Assembly: GCF_036378875.1 (NCBI RefSeq)
Contig: NZ_DASUVO010000073.1
Span: forward strand, 186,001 to 250,000
DNA length: 64,000 bases
Source of the DNA: Actinophytocola sp036378875
GTDB lineage: Bacteria; Actinomycetota; Actinomycetes; Mycobacteriales; Pseudonocardiaceae
Reading direction: 5' to 3'
The notes beneath the pieces were generated by a model. The model was not told the DNA's origin. It searched no databases and was given only the letters and a program-made list of their open reading frames with translations. The position numbers and the translations under genes were made by a program. The number at the start of each line of letters is the position of its first letter. The first letter of the stretch is position 1. This document shows positions 1 through 8,999 of this stretch, in pieces.

Positions 1-1
1 C

Positions 2-511
2 GACCTCATCTGCGCCGCGGCCACCATCACACCGGACGACGTGGCGTTCATCGTCCGCCACACCAGCGGCATCGTCTGCGTGCCGATGTCGCCCACCATG
101 GTGGACCGGCTCGGCATCCCGCAGATGACCCGACGCAACCGCGATCCGTTCAGCACGGCGTTCACCGTCAGCGTCGACGCTCGGCGTGGCGTGACCACCG
201 GTGTGTCGGCGGCTGACCGGGCACACACCATCCGTCTCCTGGCCGATCCCCACGCCTCGGCGGACGATCTCGTCACGCCGGGGCATGTGTTCCCCCTGCG
301 CGCCGCGGAGAACGGCGTGCTGGACCGTCGTGGTCACACCGAAGCCGCACTCGACCTGGCCCGCCTCGCGGGTGTGCCGGAAGCCGGCGTCCTGGCCGAA
401 CTGGTCAACGACGACGGCACGATGATGCGCGGCCCCGAGCTGCGTGCGTTCGCCGACGACCACCAACTGCCGCTGATCTCGATCGCGGACCTCGCCGCCC
501 ACCGGGAGTGA
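2..511 (+). CDS. ribB: 3,4-dihydroxy-2-butanone 4-phosphate synthase (5' truncated)
   Basis: C-terminal about 170 residues of DHBP synthase, which converts ribulose 5-phosphate to formate plus the four-carbon precursor of riboflavin. The reading frame is open from base 2 (DLICAAATITPDDVAFIVRH), so the true start lies outside the window. Family landmarks are visible: the HTSGIVCVPM strand, the MTRRNRDPFSTAFTVSVD segment, RAAENGVLDRRGHTEAALDLARLAGV containing the catalytic His, and ELVNDDGTMMRGPELRAFA. The frame stops shortly after the ISIADL strand, so there is no GTP cyclohydrolase II domain; this is a stand-alone RibB, not RibBA. One small variation is seen: RRGHTEA where RTGHTEA or RPGHTEA is commoner. 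It probably ends a transcription unit, since the next gene is an unrelated membrane protein. Confidence 0.95.
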   Translation, partial: DLICAAATITPDDVAFIVRHTSGIVCVPMSPTMVDRLGIPQMTRRNRDPFSTAFTVSVDARRGVTTGVSAADRAHTIRLLADPHASADDLVTPGHVFPLRAAENGVLDRRGHTEAALDLARLAGVPEAGVLAELVNDDGTMMRGPELRAFADDHQLPLISIADLAAHRE

Positions 512-560
512 GCGATTCGTGGGTCGGCAACCTGTGGCGCCGGCGCGCGTCCTGCCCACT

Positions 561-1127
561 ATGAGGCGGTTTCGGTGGTTCGCGGCCGGTGGTGCGGTGG
601 TCGCGGTCGCGGTGACGTGGTGGCTGCTCGCACGCGACGAACCGCCGATGGACGAGGCGCTGCTCGAATCGGTGCGACCGACGATCCACGAACAACTACC
701 GCGAAGCCGGGAGGTCAGCGGGGGCGGCATGCTCACCGGGTCACGCCAGGATCTGCGACCGCGGTGGTTCTGTGCGGAGAAGCCGATCGAGATCTGGCGG
801 CAGGGCACCGACATCCGGGTCGGGCTGGTCACCCACTGCGCCGAGTACGGACGAGACGGCGACGCCCTGGTCAGCGGCACCGCTGTCAGCGGCGCGATGG
901 CGGTCACGGTGACCGGTGAACCGGGGTCGTACCGGCTGTCGAAAGTCCGGTGGGGGAGTGACGGCGCCGCGCACGTGTCGTCGATCGAGCGGATGTTCAC
1001 TCCGGCGGGTGCCCGGGAAGCACTCCAGGCCGAGCGTGGTGGTCACGGGCCGGGCTCGGCCACGCTGGAGGAGGAAGCACGTCGCCATTTCGGGCTGCCG
1101 CCGAACGCGCCGGTGCTCCCTGGGTGA
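561..1127 (+). CDS. Hypothetical membrane-anchored protein
   Basis: A protein of 188 residues that I do not recognise. Starting at ATG 561 puts a basic MRRFRW segment directly before a hydrophobic stretch (FAAGGAVVAVAVTWWLLA), the pattern of an N-terminal signal anchor. A GTG at 519 would add 14 residues and is possible. Neither start has a convincing ribosome binding site. The rest looks extracytoplasmic and globular, with two Cys (FCAEKP and THCAEYG) that could form a disulfide. It follows ribB by about 50 bases, possibly in the same transcript. No function is proposed. Confidence 0.6.
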   Translation: MRRFRWFAAGGAVVAVAVTWWLLARDEPPMDEALLESVRPTIHEQLPRSREVSGGGMLTGSRQDLRPRWFCAEKPIEIWRQGTDIRVGLVTHCAEYGRDGDALVSGTAVSGAMAVTVTGEPGSYRLSKVRWGSDGAAHVSSIERMFTPAGAREALQAERGGHGPGSATLEEEARRHFGLPPNAPVLPG

Positions 1128-1254
1128 GCAGCGCTCGCCGACCTCCCGTGCGTGACGTCGCTGCCGTGAATTTCTTGTTGCCCTGACCGATAATCTCTCC
1201 TCAGCTCTGCTCGGGGTCAGGGCACAACACCTGTCGTCCTGGGGAGTAAGAGAC

Positions 1255-1971
1255 GTGACCGAGCAGCAGCAGGCTGTGTATGTGCCGCCCAAGAAGAAGA
1301 ACGTCGGCATGTGGGCGACTGTCGGCCTCCTGGTGGTGATCGTCGTCGTCGCGGTGGTGTTCGCGGAGTCGCCCGAGCCCGCACCGGTCGCGGACGCCTC
1401 GCTCGAAACCGGGTTGCTCGGCGCCGCCGACTTCCCGACGGGGTTCTACGTCTCGAACATGACGCAGGCCGAGCTGGACGAGCTGCCGACGTCGGAGATG
1501 CCGGAGACGGTCAACCCGACGGAGTGTTCGGAGCTGTTGCGTGACGTCGAGCCGGTGAGGGAGAGCCAGTCGATCGCGGTGGTCCAGGCGAGTGACGCCG
1601 AGCATGGCGTCTGGTACACGCAGACCGTCGTGCGTGCCAGCGAGGTGCCGGACTTCGACCCCGTGCGGGCCGACGCGATACTCGAGGCCTGCGCCGAGAT
1701 GATCTACCGGGACAAGGACGGCTTCTTGGCCACCGTGTACGCCAGCCGGGTCGACGGGGTGGTGGGTGAGGGCTACGCGCGGACCGTCGGCACGGCCGAG
1801 GACTACGGCATGGGTGGGTTCACCGTCGCGGCCGCGGTGACGAAGGTGGAGGCGCACATCGTCGTGTTCGTCGGCGTCGGTGCGTACAACGCGTTCGGAC
1901 CGATGCTCGACGAGGTCGAGTTCGTGCGCCTGGCCAACGCGGCCAACGACCTGGTCCGGTCGGCTCTCTGA
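1255..1971 (+). CDS. Hypothetical membrane-anchored extracellular protein
   Basis: 238 residues. The N-terminus is short and cytoplasmic (MTEQQQAVYVPPKKKNVG), followed by one strongly hydrophobic segment (TVGLLVVIVVVAVVFA) at about residues 22-37, then an outside domain of about 200 residues. Two Cys (ECSELL and EACAEM) may pair. The organisation resembles actinobacterial sensor-domain or PknH-like extracellular proteins, but I see no motif that fixes the family. The GTG start at 1255 follows GGGGAGTAAGAG, a plausible ribosome binding site. It is convergent with the next gene, 22 bases away. Confidence 0.65.
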   Translation: MTEQQQAVYVPPKKKNVGMWATVGLLVVIVVVAVVFAESPEPAPVADASLETGLLGAADFPTGFYVSNMTQAELDELPTSEMPETVNPTECSELLRDVEPVRESQSIAVVQASDAEHGVWYTQTVVRASEVPDFDPVRADAILEACAEMIYRDKDGFLATVYASRVDGVVGEGYARTVGTAEDYGMGGFTVAAAVTKVEAHIVVFVGVGAYNAFGPMLDEVEFVRLANAANDLVRSAL

Positions 1972-1993
1972 CCAGACCGAGCGTGAGACGTCG

Positions 1994-4363
1994 TCACGTT
2001 TCCCCAAGTAGTTGTTGGACGCCCGCCGCTTCTTTCGTTCGGTTCTGGGTCTTGTACAACCGCAGGGCCTGGTGCCACGCGTCGCGGGCCCGCGCGTGCT
2101 CGCCCATGGCGGCGTGCGCCTGCCCCAGCGTGGTCAGGATGTCGGCTTCGTAGTAGGTATTGCCGATGTCGCGGTGCAGAGCGATCGATCGGCCGCTGTA
2201 GTCCAGGGCCTGGCGGTACTGCCCGGTCCAGAAGGCCAGGTAGGCGTGGATACCGAGCGACAGCGCCTCGCCGTTGCGGTTCTGATGGTCGCGGTGGAGT
2301 TTGAGAGCTGCCTCGCAGTAGGTGCGGGCCTGCTCGTACTGACCTGTGTGCCCGGCGTACCAGGCTGTCTGGTTGAGCCCGCGGGCCTCCCACTCCTGGT
2401 TGCCGAGCGTCTGGAACAGTTGCAGGGAGCGGGCGGCGTGCTTCAACGCCAACGCGACATTTCCCTGCTGACCCCAGGCCCATGCGAGAATTCGCTGCGT
2501 GTGAGCTTGGCTGGGCATATCTCTGGCGTGTGTCGCCAGGGTCATGGCCCGGTCGAGATGGTCGAGGGCCTCGGCATGCTGTCCCAGCAGGGCACATGCC
2601 TCCGCGAGCAACCGATGTGCCAGGGCCTGGACAGCCGGGTCCCCCAGGTGCCGGGCCGCGTTCAGTCCGGCGCGACCAACGGCGACCTGATCGGACAGGC
2701 GTCCCCGCCGCCAGTGGTAGGTGTGCAGTGCCGGGGCCAACTGCCACACCGGTGTGTGCCACCCCATGGCGACGGCCAGACGTTGCGCTGCCAGCAGACC
2801 GGGGTGTTCGGTGTCGAGCCAGGCCAACGCCGTCGCCGTGTCCTGCGGGGCGTGCGGATGACAACCGGGCGCGTGTTGGGCGAGCTCGACCGACTCGCGG
2901 TGCGGGTCGAGTAGTTGATCGGCGGCGTAGGCGGTGTGCACGTAGAAGTCGCCGATTCGCCGGAGCGCCGCCAGCTGGACGGGCTCGGAAAGGTGCTTCG
3001 CGGCCTGGTCCTTGGCATGCAGGCGAACGAGGTCATGCATTCGCCATCGGCCGGGCACATGCTGTTGGATCAGGGACACCCGCTCCAGGGCTTCGAGCGC
3101 GACCTTGGTCCGGGAAACGGGCAGTCCGTTCAGGTCCGCCGCGGCCGCCGTACTGATGTCCGGCACCGGCGCCAGGCCGAGTAGTGCGAACGTCTCGGCT
3201 TGTTCCGTGGCCAACGTCGCGGTCGACCATGACAACACCGCCGTCAAGCTGGCCGTGGGATCACCGGTGTCGAGGGTGTCCAGGCGGGTGGCGGAGTCCC
3301 GAAGCTCGTCGACCCAGGTAGCCAGCGGGAACGCGCGATGCTCAGCAGCGCGGCCGGCCACGATGCCCAACGCCAACGGCAGTCCCGCACAGTATGCGAT
3401 CAGTTCAGCGACCGCCTGGCTCTCGGTCTTCTGGCGCTGTCGACCAAGACGGTCTGCCAGCAGTTCGTCGGCCTCCTCATCGGTGAGCACATCCAGGTCC
3501 ACGCGGCGAGCGCCCTGGGTGGCATTCAACCCGATGAGCTTGTCGCGGCTGGTGATCAGCACGGTGCAGGTCGGACTGCCTGGCAGCAGGGAAGCGACAT
3601 GAGCGCTGTCCTTGGCGTTGTCCAACATGATCAGCATTCGTCTGTTCGCCACCATTGTGCGATACAGCCCCACCTGCGCTTCGAACGTCCCCGGAACCAG
3701 AGCGGGCTCGACACCGAAGGCGTCGAGAAAGTACCGCACCGCGACCGTCGGCGCTGTCGGTTCTCCGTCGGGACTGAACCCTCCCAGGTCGACGAACAGT
3801 TGCCCGTCCGGAAAAAGGTGGCGGTGTTGATGTGCCCATTGCAGGCCAAGCCACGTCTTGCCCACCCCGCCCGGCCCGGTAATCGTCGAGATGACCACTG
3901 TTTCGCCCGCGCCAGCCGCGTCGTCCATGGCCGCGGTCAACTGGGTGAGTGCGTCACGCCTGCCGATGAAGTGGCCCGGCGGCGGCGGTAACTGGCTCGG
4001 CGCGGGAAAGGAGCGGGAGATGCCCGGTGGCTCTTCCATGGAAGCTGTGGCGCGGCGACCAGAAGTCTGCAGAGAGTGCCACCTTTCCTGCCATGGCTTC
4101 CATGCTTTTTCTTGCACGCCAACGGCTGCGTACACAACGAACCGAATGCTGTGACTCCACTCCCAGTCGGAGATGCGATCGCGTTTCGCGAACCAGTTGT
4201 AGAAGGTCGACACGGCGATGAAATCCGTTACCCCTTCCTCGCTTGCCAGGTTGCTGGCGGCCGCGTACCAACTGCGTTTGTTCATGCCGAGTTTCTCTGC
4301 TTCGCGAAGCAGGTCGCGAAAATAAGACCGCGGAGTGTCGGGATCTCGGCTGCCGCGAGACAT
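1994..4363 (-). CDS. AfsR/DnrI-like NB-ARC (STAND) regulator with TPR repeats
   Basis: 789-residue STAND ATPase. Residues ~1-110 form a small helical domain with Trp-rich spacing, resembling the XRE-like HTH that precedes NB-ARC in actinobacterial regulators; the assignment as HTH is inference. NB-ARC follows: FIGRRDALTQL, then Walker A GPGGVGKTWLGLQWA, Walker B-like RRMLIMLDN, the sensor TVLITSRDKL and the GLPLALGIVAGRAAE motif. After the MHDLVRLHAKDQA winged-helix region, the last ~300 residues are TPR-like helices (AEALDHLDRAMTLA, GNQEWEARGLNQTAW, YYEADILTTLGQAHAAMG). No SARP winged-helix or BTAD is present. ATG 4363 is preferred over GTG 4366 because GGAG lies 8 bases before it. It is divergent from the cyclase-like gene. 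Confidence 0.85.
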   Translation of the reverse strand: MSRGSRDPDTPRSYFRDLLREAEKLGMNKRSWYAAASNLASEEGVTDFIAVSTFYNWFAKRDRISDWEWSHSIRFVVYAAVGVQEKAWKPWQERWHSLQTSGRRATASMEEPPGISRSFPAPSQLPPPPGHFIGRRDALTQLTAAMDDAAGAGETVVISTITGPGGVGKTWLGLQWAHQHRHLFPDGQLFVDLGGFSPDGEPTAPTVAVRYFLDAFGVEPALVPGTFEAQVGLYRTMVANRRMLIMLDNAKDSAHVASLLPGSPTCTVLITSRDKLIGLNATQGARRVDLDVLTDEEADELLADRLGRQRQKTESQAVAELIAYCAGLPLALGIVAGRAAEHRAFPLATWVDELRDSATRLDTLDTGDPTASLTAVLSWSTATLATEQAETFALLGLAPVPDISTAAAADLNGLPVSRTKVALEALERVSLIQQHVPGRWRMHDLVRLHAKDQAAKHLSEPVQLAALRRIGDFYVHTAYAADQLLDPHRESVELAQHAPGCHPHAPQDTATALAWLDTEHPGLLAAQRLAVAMGWHTPVWQLAPALHTYHWRRGRLSDQVAVGRAGLNAARHLGDPAVQALAHRLLAEACALLGQHAEALDHLDRAMTLATHARDMPSQAHTQRILAWAWGQQGNVALALKHAARSLQLFQTLGNQEWEARGLNQTAWYAGHTGQYEQARTYCEAALKLHRDHQNRNGEALSLGIHAYLAFWTGQYRQALDYSGRSIALHRDIGNTYYEADILTTLGQAHAAMGEHARARDAWHQALRLYKTQNRTKEAAGVQQLLGET

Positions 4364-4518
4364 CACCTTGACTCCGATCTTGTTCGCAGAATGCGATCTC
4401 TGGGTTTCTTGGACGCGTCGCCCTTTCTAAGATCGTGGACGGGCTTGTCCTCGGCGTTGCACGCTTGAGCCTGCTTCTCCCGCCACGTCGATATGATATT
4501 CCAGGAGCGTTCCACGTC

Positions 4519-5142
4519 ATGGTTACCTTCGATCTGAACCGACGCCCAGGTGCCCTCACGCCCGCGCTCGGCCTTGGCGTCGACATCGTCGGCTACGGTT
4601 GCCGGCCGGCGCGTGTGCGGCAGGACGCGCAGCAGCGGCTGCTCGCGCTGATGCGGGGGGTGTTGGGCGACGTCGGCATCCAGCTCGGCACTGTGCTGTA
4701 CGGAGGGATGTCGGGCGACAGCATGTCCCTCGTCCTGCCTCCGGCGACAGACCCGACTCGCGCGCTCCCCGGCCTGCTGATGGCCGCGTCAATGCGGTTC
4801 GCCGAGGACAACGAGCGTTACCGCGACCGGATCAGAGTCCGGATGGGCCTGGACTTCGGCCTCGCCGGCCGCGGCCCACTCGGGCTCGTCGGCAACCTGA
4901 TCGTCGATCTCGACCGGCTCACCGACAATCCGGCGATCCGTCAGGCGGTCGTCGACCACCTCGACGCGGATGTCGTCGCGCTGATCTCGAACCGACTCCA
5001 TGGGCTCGTCGCGCCGATCGAGCAGCTGAGCCTCAAACACGTCGAGGTCATCGTCAAGGAGTACGCCGCACCCGCGTGGCTCTGGACGCATGGCGATCGA
5101 GAGTGGTCAGCGAGCCTCCGACGCGCCGCCCTGGTGCGGTAG
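4519..5142 (+). CDS. Class III nucleotidyl-cyclase-like domain protein, probably degenerate
   Basis: 207 residues from ATG 4519, preceded by AGGAG at 4503-4507; an upstream in-frame ATG exists but lacks such a site. The sequence shows the outline of a class III cyclase domain: GVDIVGYG with the first metal-type Asp, a helix rich in Gln/Leu, then SGDSMSLVLPP carrying the second Asp, and RIRVRMGLDFG. The place where cyclases have the Asn/Arg transition-state pair reads GNLIVDLDRL: Arg is kept but Asn is replaced. I therefore expect a nucleotide-binding or inactive cyclase fold rather than an efficient enzyme. Such stand-alone domains accompany STAND regulators, and this gene is divergent from one. 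Its last 36 bases overlap the 3' end of the convergent toxin gene. Confidence 0.55.
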   Translation: MVTFDLNRRPGALTPALGLGVDIVGYGCRPARVRQDAQQRLLALMRGVLGDVGIQLGTVLYGGMSGDSMSLVLPPATDPTRALPGLLMAASMRFAEDNERYRDRIRVRMGLDFGLAGRGPLGLVGNLIVDLDRLTDNPAIRQAVVDHLDADVVALISNRLHGLVAPIEQLSLKHVEVIVKEYAAPAWLWTHGDREWSASLRRAALVR

Positions 5143-6141
5143 CGCGCGGTGGATCCGGCCGGGCACCAACTGCAGCTCCGAGGTCGAGTAGTGGTGGTAG
5201 ATGAGGTCGTTCTCGTTCCGCCACGCCTTCACGCTCTCCGGCGTCCACCCTCTGCCGAACTGTCGAGCGAGTGCCTCGTCGCCCAGCTTGTTGTCCACGG
5301 AGCCCTCGCCGGTCAGTCGCATCCCGGTCAGGTTCGGTTCCCTCGCGCCCGGTATCCGATCAAGTGGGAGCCGGTGCTCGGACAGGTCCGGGACGCCGTC
5401 GCGCCAGCGGATCGACTCGCCGGGGTGCAGGCCGTAGTCGCCGGGTCGGTGTGGCACCCATACGCCGTGGCCCGGACGGCCCTCGACCCAGTCACCCGCG
5501 CCCTTCCGAGGCAGCCGGATCCGGCCCTCGACCCCCCAATCGAGCTGGTCGTCCGTGTCGCGTCGACCCTGGCGGCGGATACCGAGGCGTCGGCCACCGC
5601 GCCTGCCGCCTCCGCCCCCGCTCATCGCGTCGATGATCTCCTGCATTTCCTGCTTTGCCTGCACCGCGTGCTTCTCGAGCATCGTGTTGGCGGTCCGGAT
5701 CTGCGTGCGAGCCTCGTCGGCGAGCTGCTTCGCGCCATTGACCTTGGTCTGCGCGATGCCGATCAACGCCGCCGCGTCCTGCCGATCCGACATGTACGCG
5801 CGCACCGTGAGGTCGGGCTGGATGAACAGGCCGTTCCTGTCGGCGAACCGACGCGCGTCCTCGAGTTCCTGCCTGGCTCGCGCCATGGACTTGGCGGCGA
5901 CCTCGAGCCCTTTGGCGTAGGTGTCGAGCGGACTGCCGATGCCCTTGATCGCCATGCTGAACCGGTACCAGTGCCGCTGCATGGCGCTGGCCGCGTCACC
6001 GCCCCACCTGTCCGGCACGGTGTCCATGACATCGCGGTTCACCTGTTCGGTCAGCCGCTCCAGCTCACCGCCGGTCTGCCGTGCGGCGGCGCCGAGCGTC
6101 TGCACACTCTCCGACGATCCGAAACCCTCTGGGTCAGCCAT
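5107..6141 (-). CDS. WXG100/ESX-type polymorphic toxin with C-terminal HNH-like (YHH) nuclease domain
   Basis: 344 residues. Residues ~1-110 are a helical WXG100-like module with the turn DRWGGDAASAM, followed by a longer coiled-coil-like helical stretch to ~185. A Gly/Arg hinge (SGGGGGRRGGRR) then leads to a linker and a C-terminal domain. The last ~50 residues carry NDLIYHHYSTSELQLVPGRIH, then HQGG. This is the signature of the WHH/HNH-endonuclease VII toxin clade (paired His, QLVP, H, HxGG), here with Tyr in place of Trp. Inferred role: type VII-secreted DNase used against competitors. The start follows the stop of the partner gene by one base, so translation is coupled. No same-strand immunity gene follows; the convergent cyclase-like gene overlaps its end. 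Confidence 0.8.
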   Translation of the reverse strand: MADPEGFGSSESVQTLGAAARQTGGELERLTEQVNRDVMDTVPDRWGGDAASAMQRHWYRFSMAIKGIGSPLDTYAKGLEVAAKSMARARQELEDARRFADRNGLFIQPDLTVRAYMSDRQDAAALIGIAQTKVNGAKQLADEARTQIRTANTMLEKHAVQAKQEMQEIIDAMSGGGGGRRGGRRLGIRRQGRRDTDDQLDWGVEGRIRLPRKGAGDWVEGRPGHGVWVPHRPGDYGLHPGESIRWRDGVPDLSEHRLPLDRIPGAREPNLTGMRLTGEGSVDNKLGDEALARQFGRGWTPESVKAWRNENDLIYHHYSTSELQLVPGRIHRALPHQGGASEAR

Positions 6142-6142
6142 G

Positions 6143-6478
6143 TCACACCTGCGGCACGTCCGTGCGCACGCCGAGATCTTCGGCGGCGATCCGGTTCATG
6201 TCCTCGGCGGAGTCGAGGTCGCTCGTGTCGTAGTCCTCGGCGATCTCCGTCAGGATGGTCCCCGTCAGCTCCAGTCCCTGGCCGAACTGGCCGAACAGGG
6301 TGTTGATCGTGTCGATCAGTGTCCGCGTCTCGGCGTCCAGGGCGGCCTCTCCGGTGTCGACGGCCGCCGCGCTCTGCTGAACGGGACCGCCGAGTTGTTG
6401 AACGCCCTTCTGTTGTCCGGTGAATGTGCCGGCGAGCCGGACAAGCGATGGCGTGGACACGCGGTAGCCGTCGGACAT
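6143..6478 (-). CDS. EspC-like type VII secretion partner
   Basis: 111-residue all-helical, acidic protein (STPSLVRLAGTFTGQQKGVQQLG; ALDAETRTLIDTINTLFGQF) with no Cys and no membrane segment. Size and heptad-like spacing fit the EspC/DUF2580 group of ESX secretion substrates, which pair with larger WXG-type cargo. It is the first gene of a two-gene unit: its TGA is one base before the ATG of the nuclease toxin, so co-translation and heterodimer formation are expected. ATG 6478 is used. An alternative is a generic WXG100 protein, but no W-x-G turn is present. Confidence 0.7.
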   Translation of the reverse strand: MSDGYRVSTPSLVRLAGTFTGQQKGVQQLGGPVQQSAAAVDTGEAALDAETRTLIDTINTLFGQFGQGLELTGTILTEIAEDYDTSDLDSAEDMNRIAAEDLGVRTDVPQV

Positions 6479-6604
6479 GGCGCACCCTTCGGGAGTGTGG
6501 TCGTCCCCTCACCAGATGTTACGGCCCCCGCGGGCCCCCACGAACCGGAAAGTTCCCTAAAGAAAAGTCCTGATCGTCTCCGTTAGGCCGTTGGAGTGAC
6601 AAAA

Positions 6605-6616
6605 TGGTCTGGACCC
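6605..6616 (+). promoter_or_regulatory. DasR-type operator (dre), imperfect copy
   Basis: TGGTCTGGACCC is an imperfect match to the 12-base core TGGTCTAGACCA of the DasR element that controls chitin and N-acetylglucosamine genes in actinomycetes. It lies 24 bases upstream of a perfect copy and about 65 bases before the chitinase start. Two tandem copies two helical turns apart are a common arrangement in chitinase promoters. Confidence 0.75.
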
Positions 6617-6627
6617 TTGCATCCCTT

Positions 6628-6641
6628 GTGGTCTAGACCAC
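6628..6641 (+). promoter_or_regulatory. DasR operator (dre), perfect palindrome
   Basis: GTGGTCTAGACCAC is a perfect 14-base palindrome matching the DasR-responsive element consensus. It lies 40 bases before the chitinase ATG. Expected effect: repression relieved when GlcNAc-6-phosphate or GlcN-6-phosphate accumulates. Confidence 0.88.
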
Positions 6642-6680
6642 ATGTTGGGGCAACGCTCCGTCCCTGTTGCAAGGAGTCTG

Positions 6681-8270
<1,590 letters not shown>

Positions 8271-8328
8271 CACTCGACCGGGAACGCCACGGCCCTCGTG
8301 CTCTGTCACGAGGGCCATGGCGTGTCCG

Positions 8329-8541
8329 TCAGACCCGGTTGTACTGGAAGTACCAGCCACCGTTGGAGAAGTAGCACCCCCAGGCCGGATAGACCTGTCG
8401 TTTTTGTTCCATGTCAACCTGGCAGGGCGCCTGTTCGGCGTAGGGGCCCACGGTGATCCAGTTCGTCGCCTGCGCCACGCCGGGCGTGACGAGTGCGATG
8501 ACGGCGGCCGCGGCGAGGCTGGCGGTGGTCAGGACGCGCAT
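8329..8541 (-). CDS. Small secreted peptide, DasR-associated, unknown function
   Basis: 70 residues. A clear signal peptide (MRVLTTASLAAAAVIALVTP, cleavage after AQA) precedes a mature peptide of about 45 residues with two Cys (APCQVD, WGCYFS), presumably one disulfide, and an aromatic-rich tail (GGWYFQYNRV). ATG 8541 is preferred over an upstream in-frame start because GAGGAGG precedes it. I know no named family. Because a near-perfect DasR site lies 77 bases upstream and the neighbour is a chitinase, a role in chitin growth such as a chitin-binding or inhibitory peptide is a reasonable guess, not more. Confidence 0.75.
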   Translation of the reverse strand: MRVLTTASLAAAAVIALVTPGVAQATNWITVGPYAEQAPCQVDMEQKRQVYPAWGCYFSNGGWYFQYNRV

Positions 8542-8617
8542 GGCTTGTACCTCCTCGATGTACGCGATGCCATGGTGCCCAAACATTCCGTCTCACCACA
8601 CCGCCGATCGGTCGCAG

Positions 8618-8629
8618 TGGTCTAGTCCA
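8618..8629 (-). promoter_or_regulatory. DasR-type operator (dre), one mismatch
   Basis: TGGTCTAGTCCA differs from the DasR core TGGTCTAGACCA at one base. It lies 77 bases upstream of the - strand small secreted peptide gene and just past the hydrolase remnant. It is the third such site within 2 kb, which argues against chance. Confidence 0.65.
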
Positions 8630-8633
8630 ATTC

Positions 8634-8999
8634 TCAGGTCGTGTAGCCGGCCACCAGATCGGCGACGGCTCCCGGGCGGGTAACGAACGGGCGGTGGTCG
8701 GTCGGCCATTCGACCACAGTTTCCGCGCGTGCCGCCATCGTGCGTTGCGAGTCGGCGGGGATGGCGTTGTCGTTGGCGCAGACCACATACGTCGTCGGGA
8801 TCGTCCGATAGGCCGGTGTCACGATGGACAGTCTGGCTGCCGCGTAGGAGACCACCGCGCCGCCGTAGGAGCGCGCCACGACAACGGTTCCTGGTCGGGC
8901 GGCCTGGATCGCGGACCTGGTGGTCGCCACGTCGGCGGTGAGGCCGGCGAGCGGCAGTTCGACGGCTGTCGCTGCCATGTCGCGCCGCCGCTTGGTCAT
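8634..8999 (-). pseudogene. Alpha/beta hydrolase remnant (internally deleted)
   Basis: A 121-residue open frame that reads as two ends of a roughly 230-residue alpha/beta hydrolase of the small esterase type joined together. The first part has VELPLAGLTADVATTRSAI and the nucleophile elbow VVARSYGGAVVSYAA, with Arg where His is usual. It then jumps directly to the C-terminal part: YRTIPTTYVVCANDNAIPAD, then TDHRPFVTRPGAVADLV with the catalytic His. The usual ~100-residue middle (lid and beta strands) and the N-terminal HGAW region are missing. Its ATG overlaps the TGA of the ankyrin gene (ATGA), so it may still be translated, but a working enzyme is unlikely. Confidence 0.7.
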
